Source: Mycoplasmataceae bacterium (GTDB taxonomy: Bacteria > Bacillota_I > Bacilli_A > Mycoplasmatales > Mycoplasmoidaceae). From it: 64,000 nucleotides of DNA. The stretch is taken from contig JAHHTH010000001.1 in the NCBI GenBank assembly GCA_020024755.1, positions 366,830 through 430,829 of the forward strand. Reading direction: 5' to 3'. The position numbers and the translations under genes were made by a program. The notes below the pieces were generated by a model. That model was not told the DNA's origin. It searched no databases and saw only the letters and a list, made by a program, of their open reading frames with translations. Position 1 is the stretch's first letter; each line of letters begins with the position of its first letter. Positions 31,183-43,277 of the stretch are shown here, piece after piece.

Positions 31183-34100
31183 TTACATTTCAGCTTCTAA
31201 TTTATCTTTTCATCTGTTTTTGTAACTCTTAATTCTTCTAACAATTGCATAGATTACTACTGGTATCAACACAATTGTAGCACCTGATGTTACATATATT
31301 ACTCATTTCATAATATCAGATTCTAAGAATGGAACATTATGTAAAAATCCTTGAATATCAGCAGTTGAACCATCTGCTGTAGTAATGTCTTGTGGTGAAG
31401 TTTGAATTGTTCCTTGGTCATTAGTTCAATTAGTTAATGTAACTTTTGAAATCATTATGATTCCGGCTTCATCATCATATTCAACATCATTAGATTTAAT
31501 AATAATTTGTGCGATTGTTAAACTATCAGGTTTATTCACAATCATGTTGTTAATAATATATGTTTTCACACTATTATCTATTGCATTTCCTGATCCTAAG
31601 TTCTTAACTATAGTTGAAGCATAAGTATCACTTAATTCTTTTGGAAGAGCAACTGAAGATGATTTTAAATAAGTTTGTTTAGATAATTTAAAGCCACTAA
31701 TAACCATCTTAAATAATGCTGGTTTATTAACAATATTTCCACTTTCATCTAATGTTTTATCCATTGTTATATCTGCAAATATTTTACCCATAAATTTATC
31801 GCAATTAGTAATTGTCACTTGAAGATTTATGCTATTAATATCTTTAGGTAAGTTGATAAAAACATCGTTTGGATTCGCGATAATACCTTCTCTAATATCA
31901 TTAGCAGATACTTGAGATGCCATAATATCATCTCTACCATTAAACATACCTTTATTTCTGATTGTTGTTGGTGGATGTTTGAATCCTGTGATAAAGATAT
32001 CAATTCCAGTAATTTGAACAGGATCTTTCATTATATTGTGATCTTTATTTCAACTATTTATAGTTGTAATAGAGTTTATTTGCATTCTACCAACTTCATC
32101 ATCTGTTGTTCCAATATCAATTGCAGTAATTTGAATATCATCTCCTTTGTTAACCAATACATTATCCTTTAAGAAATCTATAAAGTCTTTATTAGCCATT
32201 GGATCTTTTTTGATTTGAGATGGTTCTAAGAACATAATATCTCCGTACTTATCACTTACAACAGCTGATTGTAACTTAGTAGTATAGTCAAATGTTTTAA
32301 AAGCAGAGAATTGTTGAGATATAACCTTTGTTTCATAATTACAATCTGCATTAATTCATTTTGTGAATGTTAATTCTGCGGTTAATGTACCAGCGCTAGA
32401 TTGTGAATTTTGGATTTCTACAGATAAATTGTTTTGTAGATAATTAGGTTCTTTGTTTAGATTTTCAAATAATGAGTTTTTATTATTTATTATTAGTTGC
32501 TTAATATCTTGAGCAGTCACTTCATATGGATTCTTAGCTCTTAATGCATTGTCAGCAATTCCAGGACCTGTAATATCAAATGGTGAACCTTCTTTTAAGA
32601 ATTTAGAAGGTGCCATAGGAGTAAATCCTTTAAGCATAATTACATATGGCTGAACTCTATTTTCAATAAATTGACCATTAGTATCAATCCATTTCTTTAA
32701 GTTAATATTAACTGATACTTGTCCATCCATCTTATTTGCGGTAATAGTTTTATCGCTACCTACACTTAATTCCATATCTTGTCTTGGATCAAACCCAGCT
32801 GGAATAAAGTCAATATAAGATTTATAGTTGTCATACATTCATTCAATAATTTGAGCATTATCTGCATCAATTAAATATTCTGCAGCTAATGGATCAGTTA
32901 CATTAATAGATGGATGAACAGTTGTCTTACCTGTTGGTTGTCCTTCGGTTTTTGGATTTTTAAAATCAAATAATGTTACAACAATATTATTCTTTTCAAC
33001 TAATTGTGCAGTCTTATCGAATCATTTAGATACATTTAATTTGACTTTCATTGTACCATCATTATAATTCTTATCAAATGCTTCAACTAACGTCACATCT
33101 GCATTAGGATCAAATGACTTTGGTAAGTTTTCAAAAATATTTGTAATGTTATTTCTTACAAAATTTATGATGTCATCATCTGAAACTTCACTTACGTATG
33201 AACGAATTAAATTAGAAGTGTTAACAGAAACTCTATCATTAAATGATGATGGAATAACTTTTCTAAAACCTGTAATATCACATCTTCCTGTCATAGGTGG
33301 TGTATCATTATACATACCACCAGCATCAATTCATTTATTAACTGTAACTGTAGTTGGAATCTTACCATCTAATAAATTTTGAGGATTATCAAGATAGTTA
33401 GCTGATACTTCAACAGTTATATCATTTGGACTTATACCTTCTGGTAGGTTAATAGCAAATTTACTCTTGTTATCATTTATTCATGATTCTAATGATGCTT
33501 TATCAATTTCATTAACATACTTATCAATGAATTCACCATTTATTGGAACTTCAGGAGATATTTGAGTTCTACCTTTATCATATGGCGTTCTTAAACCTGT
33601 GAATATAATAGATTGGTCATTCTTTTCTATTACTGTTGCATCAGTACTTCATCATTTCTTAACATTAAATGTAACCTTAATAGAACCATCATTATAATTT
33701 AAATCACTTAGGTTAGTTACCTCAATATCAGTTGATGGATTAAATGGATCTGGTAAACAATTAAATAATTTTGGATATAAACTTCCAAATACATCCATTG
33801 CATCTTGAGTTGTAACTTGGTTTGCATATTTTAATCTCAATAAAGTATCGTTTACTGAAATGAATGGCACTTTTAAAATAGTAGGTTCAACCTTTTTGAA
33901 TCCATGAACAACTAAATTAAATTCTTTAGGAGTGCTTGTTTCAATATACATTCCTGTTTCATCAATATATTTAGTTAATCCAATCTTGACTGGTAATTCA
34001 CCCAATAATCTATTATTTTTATCATTCTTTACACTATCATCAATTGTTACACTAACATCTGCTGAAGTTAAGTCATATGGATAGAATTTTAAGTAACTCT

Positions 34101-36450
34101 TATAATTGTCTTTAAGATAATCAATTAATGTTGTATTATCAATATCACAAATAAACTTATCACTTAATCCTGGTTGATAAATAACATAATCAGGAATAGT
34201 TGCTGTTGCCCCAGCTTCTGATCCATCTAGATTTCTAAAGCCCGTTAGTGCCATAGTTGCAGTTTTTGCTTCTTCAACTAATTTATCATTTAATGTTTTA
34301 GCTAATGTTAGCTTAATGTTTACAATACCTTTGTTATAGTCACGACTTACTATTTCATCAATTGTTAAATCTTTAGATACATCAGCATCTTTTGGTAAGT
34401 TTTCAAATATTTGGTCAGCATGATCAATGATAAATTGTTTAGTATTTTCTATATTAACAGCACTTACATAATTATTTGCAAATTTGCTTCCTGCCACAGA
34501 AAAGGTAGGTGGAATAACAGTTGGTGCTTTCTTAACAAATCCATTTACTTTAATTGTTACTGTTTTATCTCCAGCAATATATAAACCAGCATCATTTACA
34601 TATTTTTTTAATGTTACTGGCAAACTAATTGAACCTGATGTTTTATCTTCATATGTTATTGTAGGGAATTCACCTAATACAACATCAGTATCAAAATTAA
34701 ACCCTACTGGAGTATTTGTAATAAATGAAGAATAATTCTTCTCAATTTGTTCTTTTACATCTGTTAAATTAACTTCGTCAACATAATATTCATTTAATGG
34801 TTTACGAACTGTATAATCACTAACAACTGTTGTTTGGCTATCTGTAGTATTTTTATGTGTAAAATCTGTTAATATAATCTGTTGAAGTGGAATCTCACTT
34901 ACATTATCAATTAGATCCAATGAAGTATTGAATCACTTATCAGTTTTACATGTAATAGTAATTGTACCTTTTGCATAGTTTCTTTCAGTAATATTTATTG
35001 CTCCAGAAATTGCAGCTCCAGTTGGTAAATTTCTAAAGATGGTATTCATATTAAAAGTTACAAAGTCAGTAATTTGTTGATCTGTAACTTCTGAAACATA
35101 TAAGAAGTGTATTTGATCATCAGTAACAGGAACAGTAGCTAAACAGTTAGATGGTAACAATGGTTTAAATCCATTTAATTGAGAACTAAAAGGTTTCGAA
35201 GTTCCGGTTTGTTTAATCCCAGCATCATCATAGTAGTTATTTAATGTAAAAGAAAAATCTAGTGTGCCAGCTTTTTTATCAGGTGTAGAAATACTTGTTA
35301 CATTTATATTATCTGGACCAAAATCACTTGGTAGATTACCAATAACTTTTGAATAGTTTATTTGGCTTCTCATAAATGCTTTTACATCATCTAATGTTAT
35401 GTCAGTCACATATTGAGTAGCTAAGCTAGTTCCAAAAACTGAAACAGGTTTATAAACAATAGTAGTTTTACCTTTTTCAATAAATCCATTTAGTTCTATT
35501 TCTCATTCTGGAGCATTGATGTTATTTGTAACACCTTTTTGGCCCATCATAACACCATTTTCATATCATCAACAAGCATTTCATTTTACTTTAATAACTA
35601 AAGTAGTAGGCGTGTCTACTTTTTGTCAAAAATCAACAATTTTTAGTGCAGGTCCATCAATGAATCAATCTTGTAATAAATTAGAGTCAATTCCAAGATT
35701 TACGCCATTTATAGTTGGGAAAGCTTGAACATCAGGATATACTAATTCATTTAATGGTACATTGTCTTTTGGACTTCTACCTCTTTGATCAAAGAAATAT
35801 AATCAGCAATTTGGATCACCAACTAGTGCAGCTTCTAAATTTCTTCTTCAAACAAATTTATTATCAACAATTTCTTCAACTGATGTAGTTTTTTTATAAT
35901 CAGAAAAGAATCATTGCGAAACTGCTACTTTATTAAGCTTTTCTTTTGTACTTATATGGTGAGTGTCAATATTAAAAAAGTATAAAGTGAATGGATTTGA
36001 TCTTGCATTATACATATCACCTGGGCCAGGTGCTAATTGACAATTGTGTAACACAACATAGAATTTATCTCTATGTCATTCAAATGTACCACCATCAATT
36101 TGCACTCATCAATTTTGTCAATGGTTTTTATCTCTTGTATCAAAAACCGAATCTTTATTTAACATGATTCATTCTTTAATACTTTGTTCACTACAATTAT
36201 CTCTAAGCCCTGGTGGGTTATTAATATAAGGCGTTTTAATTACAGGTGAAACAGGACCTAATCTAGAATGTGATCCAGCATAATCTGTTGATTCTTGTGT
36301 AGCTATCATTGATACATTATTGTTTGCACTTGATTTAGCTATAGAATCTTTATTTGCAGTACTAATTAGAGTTGAGAGAATAGGAACTCCAGCTATAAGT
36401 ACTCCTAGTGTTAATACTGCGGCTTTTTTGTTTATCTTTTTCTTTAACAT
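31183..36450 (-). CDS. Second giant repeat surface protein, 1755 aa
   Basis: A single frame of 5268 nt with TGA as Trp; I checked the inter-ORF stretches for TAA/TAG. N-terminus MLKKKINKKAAVLTLGVLIA is a signal anchor. Residues 60-75 read GSHSRLGPVSP, echoing SRMGPQSRAF in the 2807-aa paralogue. A Trp-rich domain follows, then about 13 divergent repeats of about 95-110 aa with the pattern YVSEV...F.NLP...I...GF. The C-terminus is one helix (VTSGATIVLVPVVIYAIV) and a basic tail. The repeats are far less similar to each other than in the paralogue, so this copy looks older or not recently homogenised. It must be displayed outside the cell. Its promoter has a normal spacer with no homopolymer. 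Confidence 0.9.
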
Positions 36451-36489
36451 AACTACCCCAATTAACTATAAAAACATCCGTTTATTGTC

Positions 36490-36517
36490 ATTATACACAC
36501 ATATTTTGAAAAATCAA
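36490..36517 (-). promoter_or_regulatory. Promoter of the 1755-aa surface protein
   Basis: Minus strand TTGATT (36517-36512), 16-nt spacer, TATAAT (36495-36490), about 40 nt before the ATG. Contrast with the poly-G promoter of the paralogue. Confidence 0.65.
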
Positions 36518-36611
36518 TTTAGGGAAAAGTATATTTTTAAAAAGTTTATTGAATGGTGATATTGTTTAAAATTATTAAATAAGAAATTAATATTTTTTTG
36601 TATTAAAATAT

Positions 36612-36638
36612 AAAAATGTATCACTGGGATACATTTTT
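36612..36638 (-). terminator. Terminator of the AEC-dehydrogenase-ferredoxin operon
   Basis: AAAAATGTATC / GATACATTTTT, 11-bp stem with 5-nt loop, T-rich arm on the minus strand. Confidence 0.88.
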
Positions 36639-36662
36639 ATAATCTATCTTTAATTAAAGAAA

Positions 36663-36920
36663 CTAGCAGTCTTCTTCATCTTCTTCAGCTTTTGCTACTT
36701 CTTGGTCTTCATATGATTTTTTATATTCATTTTCATCACCAGATTTAATAGCATCTACTGGACAAACATCAATAATATCTTGTGTTTGGTCATCAGTGTA
36801 ATCAGATTCATTAGATCATGCTTTACCTGCAATGAATTTAATTTTTCCTTCTCCACATGCAACACAAGAACCACAGCTGATACATTTTGATCTATCAATA
36901 ATAATTTTTTTGCTTGCCAT
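36663..36920 (-). CDS. Ferredoxin, single [4Fe-4S] type
   Basis: 85 aa. Electron carrier of the cytoplasm. Cluster ligands: C13, C16 and C19 in CISCGSC, plus the distant C in DVCPVDAIK; this is the one-cluster Bacillus type with a degenerate second site. Residue C22 (VAC) is extra. The acidic C-terminal tail (EEDEEDC) is unusual. SD AAGGAG precedes ATG 36920. It follows the D-2-hydroxyacid dehydrogenase by 75 nt on the same strand. Ferredoxins are uncommon in host-associated mycoplasmas; a partner such as pyruvate:ferredoxin oxidoreductase should exist elsewhere. Confidence 0.9.
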
Positions 36921-36995
36921 AATAGTAATCTCCTTATAGAATACTCTATTATAGTACCACAATCTTGTATTAAAGAATAGATTTAGTTTTTAAAA

Positions 36996-37985
36996 TTATT
37001 TAATTGCATTTTTACAATCATTTGAATCTACAAAATCTTTAAGATTTTGATATGAAGTTTCTACCATGTTAGCAACAGCTTCATCTGTATAACTTCCAAT
37101 ATGAGGTGTAATTAAAACTCTTGGGTACAATCCAACAAGTTCTTTAACGGTTGGATCTTCGATGTCAGAAAGTTTTTTACCAAAATAAATCTTTTCGTCA
37201 AATAAAACATCTAATCCAGCACCTCATAATTTATTTGATTTAATTGCTTCTAGAATTACTTTATCATCTTGAATCATTCCTCTTGAAACATTAATAATGA
37301 TTGCTCCATCTTTCATTTTAGCAATGAAGTCTTTATTAATCATTTTTTCATTTTGTCCTTTAATGTAAGGGATGTGGACAGAGATAATATCCGCTTCATG
37401 TAATACTTCATCTAATGATTTAAAATCAATGATTGCTTTGTAAGCATCATTAACATATGGATCATATCCAATTACTTTAGCACCAAGTCCTTTAAACATT
37501 TTAGCTGCTTCAATTCCAATTTTTCCTACTCCGATAATACCTACAGTAGAGTTTTTCATTTCTTTAGCAAATCCTATTTGATCAATTGTAAAATCATAAG
37601 TTAATGCTTTATTTGCAAAATGAATTACTTTTCTTGATAATGCTAATGCCATTGATACTGAAACTTCAGCAATAGCAGTTGGTGAATAAGATGGAACTCT
37701 AGCAATCTTTAATCCTTGTTCAATTGCATAATTTGTGTCAATATGATCAATTCCTACTGTTCTAGTTAATAAATATTTAATGTTGGCTTTTTTAATTGCA
37801 TCAATTACTTCTTTATTACATTTATCACTAGCCCTACAAATGATAGCGTCTTTACCATTAATTAAATCGATGGTATCCATACTTAATGATTCAGATCTTA
37901 AATCTAAATCATAGTTGAAATTTTTATTATATTTTTCAAAGATCTGCTTTTCAGTTTCTCTTACCCCAAAACAAATTACTTTCAT
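36996..37985 (-). CDS. ldhA: D-2-hydroxyacid dehydrogenase, probably D-lactate dehydrogenase
   Basis: 329 aa, typical. NAD-dependent reduction of pyruvate to D-lactate is the likely reaction. Seen: Rossmann motif GIIGVGKIGIEAAKMF, the NAD-binding acidic residue in GYDPY, catalytic Arg in NVSRG, catalytic Glu in the LDVLFDE region and the catalytic His in TPHIGSYTDEA. TVGIDHID and the VPSYSPTAIAE segment are typical of D-LDH. A TGA at 37224-37226 is read as Trp. It begins 12 nt after an AEC permease, fitting lactate/organic-acid export. Other 2-hydroxyacid substrates cannot be ruled out. Confidence 0.88.
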
Positions 37986-37997
37986 TTAATAACCTCA

Positions 37998-39173
37998 CTA
38001 AATAATTTGGAATGCAACTTCTGAAATTACAATTCATAATGGAATTGCAATAATAGCTAATAATGTACATAAGGCAGAACATTGTGCTGCAAACTTATCA
38101 CATAATTTATATTGCATACTATATGCAACTGCTACTGTAGCTGGAGGAGTTGCTGCCATAATTACCATAGATATAGCAATATCTTTACTTACATTTCCAC
38201 CATTAACTAGTCCTAGCATAACTAAGAATACTAATAGAGGAATAATAATTAATTTTTCAAATGAGAATATTCATACTCATTTATCTTTAACTGCTAATGC
38301 AATACTTGATGTAGCTAAAGTAATACCGATTGATAGTCATACTAATGGACTAGATAACTTACCAAGAGTATCAATAGGTTTAAACAAGTATGGCATAGTC
38401 TTATCTCATTGGAATCATCCATTTTTACCATTTGTGAAATTAACACCAAAACTTGAAGCTCCTGGTATTAATTGAGTAAGTCATAAAACTAGACCTACAA
38501 ATGTTGCGATAACAATTGGATTTAAAAAAGCAGTCTTCATTGACTTACTGAAATTTTCCTTATTAAATTTCAATCCACTCATTACCATAAAACAATATGA
38601 GTATAAGAATACTCTATAAGGAATATTTCATAAGTTAGCTGCTAATAGCCCACCATTTTTGCCATATAATTCTTTAATAATTGGCATTCCAAAAAAAGTT
38701 GTACTACCAAAAATTAACATCATTCACATAACTAATGATCTCTTATTTTCTGCATCAGTCACTACATGTGTTCCGCCTGCAGTTGTTTGAATACCTTTAT
38801 CTGTTAAAACAACATTATTAACAAATGCTTGTTTGTTTTTTCTACCTACCATTTTAGGTAGTAATTTTGGGAAGAAGCGTACTCATACTTCAGCCACAAG
38901 AATTAATACAATATAAAATGCAAAGGCAATTCCAAGAATAATACCTTGTTCTTGAAGTTCCTTTACAGTACAACTCTTCATAAATCCTGTAAAAGCTAGT
39001 GCTGGAAGACCAACCTTTAATACGATAGAGTTTAATACTGATTTTCATTCAGCTTTAAATACTTTAACTTTTAATAAAATAAAGCCTAAAGCAATGATAA
39101 ATATTGTAGAACATATTGCGGCTCATAAATTAACATTTGATAATACGCTTGTTAGTATATTTCCTACGTTCAT
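37998..39173 (-). CDS. AEC-family (auxin efflux carrier) permease, probable organic acid transporter
   Basis: 391 aa with about ten hydrophobic helices, the AEC arrangement (two five-helix halves). Bacterial members such as MleP carry malate, lactate or other monocarboxylates. Seen: LNSIVLKVGLPALAFTGF in the first half, FGMPIIKELYG, and MVIMAATPPATVAVAYSMQY near the end, a conserved AEC segment. SD TAGGAGA precedes ATG 39173. First gene of an operon with the D-lactate-type dehydrogenase (12-nt gap) and ferredoxin, so D-lactate or malate is a reasonable substrate (inference). Confidence 0.87.
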
Positions 39174-39381
39174 AATTTCTCCTAATGAATATTATATTTA
39201 AATATTAAAAATATTTCTAGTTTTATCTCTTTTAGCTTAAAATAAACTTTTAATATTTATATTAATTCTTCATTTAGTTATTAAACTATTTGGAAACTTT
39301 TAAAACCTTATTACTACCTTTTTAATTTTTAAATATTTTGGTAGCTCTCTAATTACTAGGGGAAAGTAATTGGAGAGTTGG

Positions 39382-40206
39382 CTATTTATTTGTGGATAAG
39401 TAGTTAGAACATGCATTAGTAGATGCTGACTTGATTACTTTGTTTGGATTGTTTAAATCCTTTAAATCAAATTCAGAAAGTGAGTTAATTAAAAAATCAA
39501 TTAATGCTTGATTAGCTTCTAGATATACTTCATGATCGATGTATTTACTAAAATACACATGAGCTAATAATTCATTGAATTGCTTATTATCAAAATCAAT
39601 CAAAAGTAATATATGTTCACTAGAAGCATAATCAAGTAAGAGTTTATTTACTACTAATAAACTAGATCTTTTATTAGCATCATAGAATCATTGTTCGGTA
39701 ATTTCTTGAATAAAGAAATTAAAGATTCTTGTTAGTTTGGTTTGTTGGTCAGTTTCTTTTGCTAGTATATGAGTTAATGTATTAAATTCTCTTTGTGTAG
39801 TCTTTTCATCTTTTGGTTTAATAGTAATTATTTCATTTTGCATAGATGTTACATGGCGATCACCCAAAGCAAATTCACCTTCATTTAAAGCTAATTCATG
39901 AGCAAGCTTTTGATGTAGTAGTTTAATGTCATCAAAAGATAATGGATCTTTATTGATTAGCACCCACATAAAACAATCTCTAAATTGAATTATTGTTCTA
40001 GTTTTATGACCATTTATATTTTCATCATTACTTAAGATGTCTTTGACTTCTTCACTTGATAGATAAAAGTGTTCAAAGTTATTAGCTATTGTTTCACAAG
40101 CTGATAAAACTATCTTTTGTAAAGTAGGATTAAGTTCTAGTTTATTCATAATATATAAATCATAGCATTGATTTATAGAAATAAATCTAGTTAATTTGTC
40201 TGACAT
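39382..40206 (-). CDS. Fic-domain-like protein with altered active-site motif
   Basis: 274 aa. Fic enzymes AMPylate (or otherwise modify) proteins through the motif HxFx(D/E)GNGRxxR. Here the matching segment reads EQWFYDANKRSSLLVVN: Phe, Asp, Asn, Lys-Arg are kept, but the catalytic His is replaced by Gln and the Pro by Trp (TGA). The upstream helix (LSFDDIKLLHQKLAHELALN) and the flap region before it also fit Fic. So the fold is likely but AMP transfer is doubtful. The start ATG 40206 lies directly after the aspS terminator; an upstream ATG at 40221 would lie inside that hairpin. It follows aspS by 41 nt. Confidence 0.75.
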
Positions 40207-40216
40207 AAAAATAAAA

Positions 40217-40232
40217 ACCAAGAAAACTTGGT
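40217..40232 (-). terminator. Terminator/attenuator between aspS and the Fic-like gene
   Basis: ACCAAG-TTTT-CTTGGT followed by TTTTTATTTTT on the minus strand, 10 nt before the Fic-like ATG. Confidence 0.75.
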
Positions 40233-40247
40233 CTTTATAATCATTAC

Positions 40248-41990
40248 TTAATCTTTATCAACTAGACTTAAATATAGTTCTTTTAAATCTTCGTTATCAA
40301 CTTTAGCCGGTCCTTCTAACATTAAATCATTTCCAGCTGAATTTTTAGGGAAAGCAATAACATCTTTAATTGAATTTGAGTTAGTCATTAACATTAATAA
40401 TCTATCAAGTCCAATTGCTAATCCACCATGCATTGGTACACCATATTTAAATGCTTCTAATAAGAATCCAAATTTATTCTTAGTTTCTTCTTCTGTTAAA
40501 CCTAGTGAATCAAACATTCTCTTTTGTACTTGTGCATCACAAATTCTTATTGATCCACCACCTACTTCGTAACCATTTAATACGATGTCATAACTTCTAG
40601 CTCTAGCATTAGCTTTATCAGTATCAAATGTTTTTTCACATTCTTTAGTTGGAGAAGTGAATGGGTGATGTGCAGCAGCATACTTTTTGTTTTCTTCATC
40701 ATATTCATATAATGGTCAATTAACAATTCAAACAAACTTAAAGTCATAAGGATCTGTTAAATCATACAATTTAGCTACTTCAGTTCTTACAGCACCTAAT
40801 GCTTTATTTGCAACATCATTTGTATCTGCAACAAAAAGAATAACTGCATTCTTAACCTTATGTGATTTTAATACTTCAAGAATTAAATTTTCTTCAATTA
40901 CTTTAGCAATAGAACCTTCAGTCATTTTGTTATCTTTAACATTCACTCAAGCTAATCCTTTTGCTTTATTATCTTTTGCAAATTTTTCTAGTTTAGCTAC
41001 TTGGTTTTTTTCAATTGATTGGTTTGGCACAACAATGGCTTTTATCTTATTTCCTGATGCAACAGTTGATTTAAAAATATTAAATGAAGTATTCTTAAAT
41101 ATTTCTGAAACATCTTCAATCTTACAGCTAAATCTTAAGTCTGGTTTGTCACAACCATAATTATTCATTGCTACATCATAATCCATTCTTTCAAAAGGTA
41201 TTTCTAAATCAACGTTTAACACTTTCTTGAATGTATGTTTTAACATTCCTTCAACTACATTTTGAATATCTATTTCGTTAATGAATGACATTTCCATATC
41301 AACTTGAGTAAATTCTGGTTGACGATCACTTCTTAATGGTTCATCTCTAAAACATCTAGCAATTTGGAAATAACGGTCAAAACCAGCTACCATAAGTAAT
41401 TGTTTAAAAGTTTGTGGAGATTGAGGCAAAGCAAAAAATGAATGAGCTTTATTTCTAGTAGGCACTAAATAATCTTTTGCACCTTCTGGTGTTGGACGAC
41501 ATAAAAAAGGAGTTTCAATTTCTTCAAAGTCATCCTTAATTAAATATTCGCGCATTGCTTGAATAGTTTTTGATCTTAATTGGATTTTAGATTTAACAGA
41601 TTCTCTTCTTAAATCTAGGTAACGATACTTTAATCTAATATCTTCATTTGCATCTGTATTTTCATCTACTACAAAAGGAGTATTTTCTGATTTAGAAATT
41701 ACATCTAAATCTTTTAACTCGATTTCGTATAGACCTGTTGGAATTTCTTTATTAGGACTAGAACGTAAAATTACTTTTCCAGTAATATGAACTACAGATT
41801 CTTTAGATAAACCATGAACTTTATCAAATAACGCATGTTTATCATTTAAGGCAACTTGAACAACACCTGTCTTGTCATATATATCCATAAAAATTAGAGA
41901 ACCTAATTTACGATTCTTCTTAACTCATCCATATATTTCTATTTCTTTATTTAAATGTTCTTTATTTACTTTACCACAATATACTCTCAT
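40248..41990 (-). CDS. aspS: Aspartyl-tRNA synthetase
   Basis: 580 aa, bacterial type. N-terminal OB-fold anticodon domain (EIYGWVKKNRKLGSLIFMDI), class II motif 2 FRDEPLRSDRQPEFTQVDME, the bacterial GAD insertion around residues 290-420, and motif 3 GLAIGLDRLLMLM. Start ATG 41990 overlaps the hisS stop as TAATG, giving coupled translation. It charges tRNA-Asp. Whether it is discriminating cannot be judged; no gatCAB genes are in the window. TGA Trp codons at several sites, including 40728 and 40947. Confidence 0.96.
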
Positions 41991-43261
41991 TATTTTTTCT
42001 TCCCTTCTAGTCATTCATTAAATATTTCTAATTGTATTCTTTCTTCTGTTTTAGTTTCTTGATCTTTGATAACTAATTGTTTATCAGTTAATTCCTTATC
42101 TCCAAGGATGACAACATATCTTGCATTTTGTCTCTCAGCAAACTTGAAGTGTTTATCAATTTTAGTTGCTCCATAATTACAAGCTGAACTAAATCCTAAT
42201 GCTCTTGATAATGTTATTAACACATAAACAACATCTTGAGCAGCTGGAGATAATGGAGCATAAACTAAATCAATTTGTTTTGGTAATAAAAATTCTGGGT
42301 TTTCATCCTTGATAGCAATTATTAATCTTTCAATACCTAAACCAAATCCTACACCTGGTAAATTAGGTCCACCAGTTAATGCCACTAATCCATCATACTT
42401 ACCACCACCTACGATAGTTGATTGACCTTTTAAATTTTCAGATTCACTTACAAATTCAAATACTAATCCTGAATAGTAATCTAACCCTCTAACTAAATTC
42501 ATATTAATAGAGTAATTGACTTCTAATACATCAAGAATGTGTTTTATTTCTTCAAAGTATTTTTTATCTTCTTCTGTCAAAAATTTATCTAATCTTGGTG
42601 CATTCTTAACAAAGTCTTTTGCACCATCTACTTTATCATCTAGAATTCTTAGAGGATTTGCTTCTAATCTTCTTTGTGAGTCTTCAGTTAATTGATCTTT
42701 AAAATCTTGAAAATATGTCTTTAGAGCATCCATTCATTTTTGTCTTGTAACAGGGCTTCCAATGTTGTTTAATTCTAAGTGGAATTTACTAACACCACAA
42801 GCTTCTAAAATTGATTTAGCTAATAAGATAGTTTCAACTTCATCAGCTGGTTTTATGTCTCCAACTACTTCAATACCAAATTGGTGAAATTGACGTTGTC
42901 TTCCTGATTGTGGTCTTTCATATCTAAACATAGGTCCCATGTAAAATACTTTTAATGGTGTTGCAAGATTTGCTAACATTTTTTCTTCAATAATAGCTCT
43001 AATAGTACCTGCAGTTCCTTCTGGTCTTAAAGCGATTTCACGATCACCTTTGTCCTTAAAATTATAAAATTCTTTGTGCACAATATCACTTGTGTCACCT
43101 ACTGCTTTTGTATAAAGTTGTGTAGCTTCAAAAATTGGAGTTCTAATTTCTTGAATATTATAAAGATTTGCTAAATATCTTAAGATAGATTCTACTTGTG
43201 TAAAATATCTAGCTTCATCTCCAACTAAGTCTACAGTACCTCTTTGTCTAGTAAAATTCAT
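41990..43261 (-). CDS. hisS: Histidyl-tRNA synthetase
   Basis: 423 aa, typical. Motif 1 area (EIRTPIFEATQLYTKAVG), REIALRPEGTAGTIRA, motif 2 FRYERPQSGRQRQFHQFGIE, the HisA-type LVRGLDYYSGLVFEF, GGGKYDGL and GFGLGIERLI, then the anticodon-binding domain from about residue 325. It starts 16 nt after the relA stop and overlaps aspS by one base. TGA Trp at 42734 and 42011. Confidence 0.96.
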
Positions 43262-43277
43262 TTTAACCTCTTTATAA

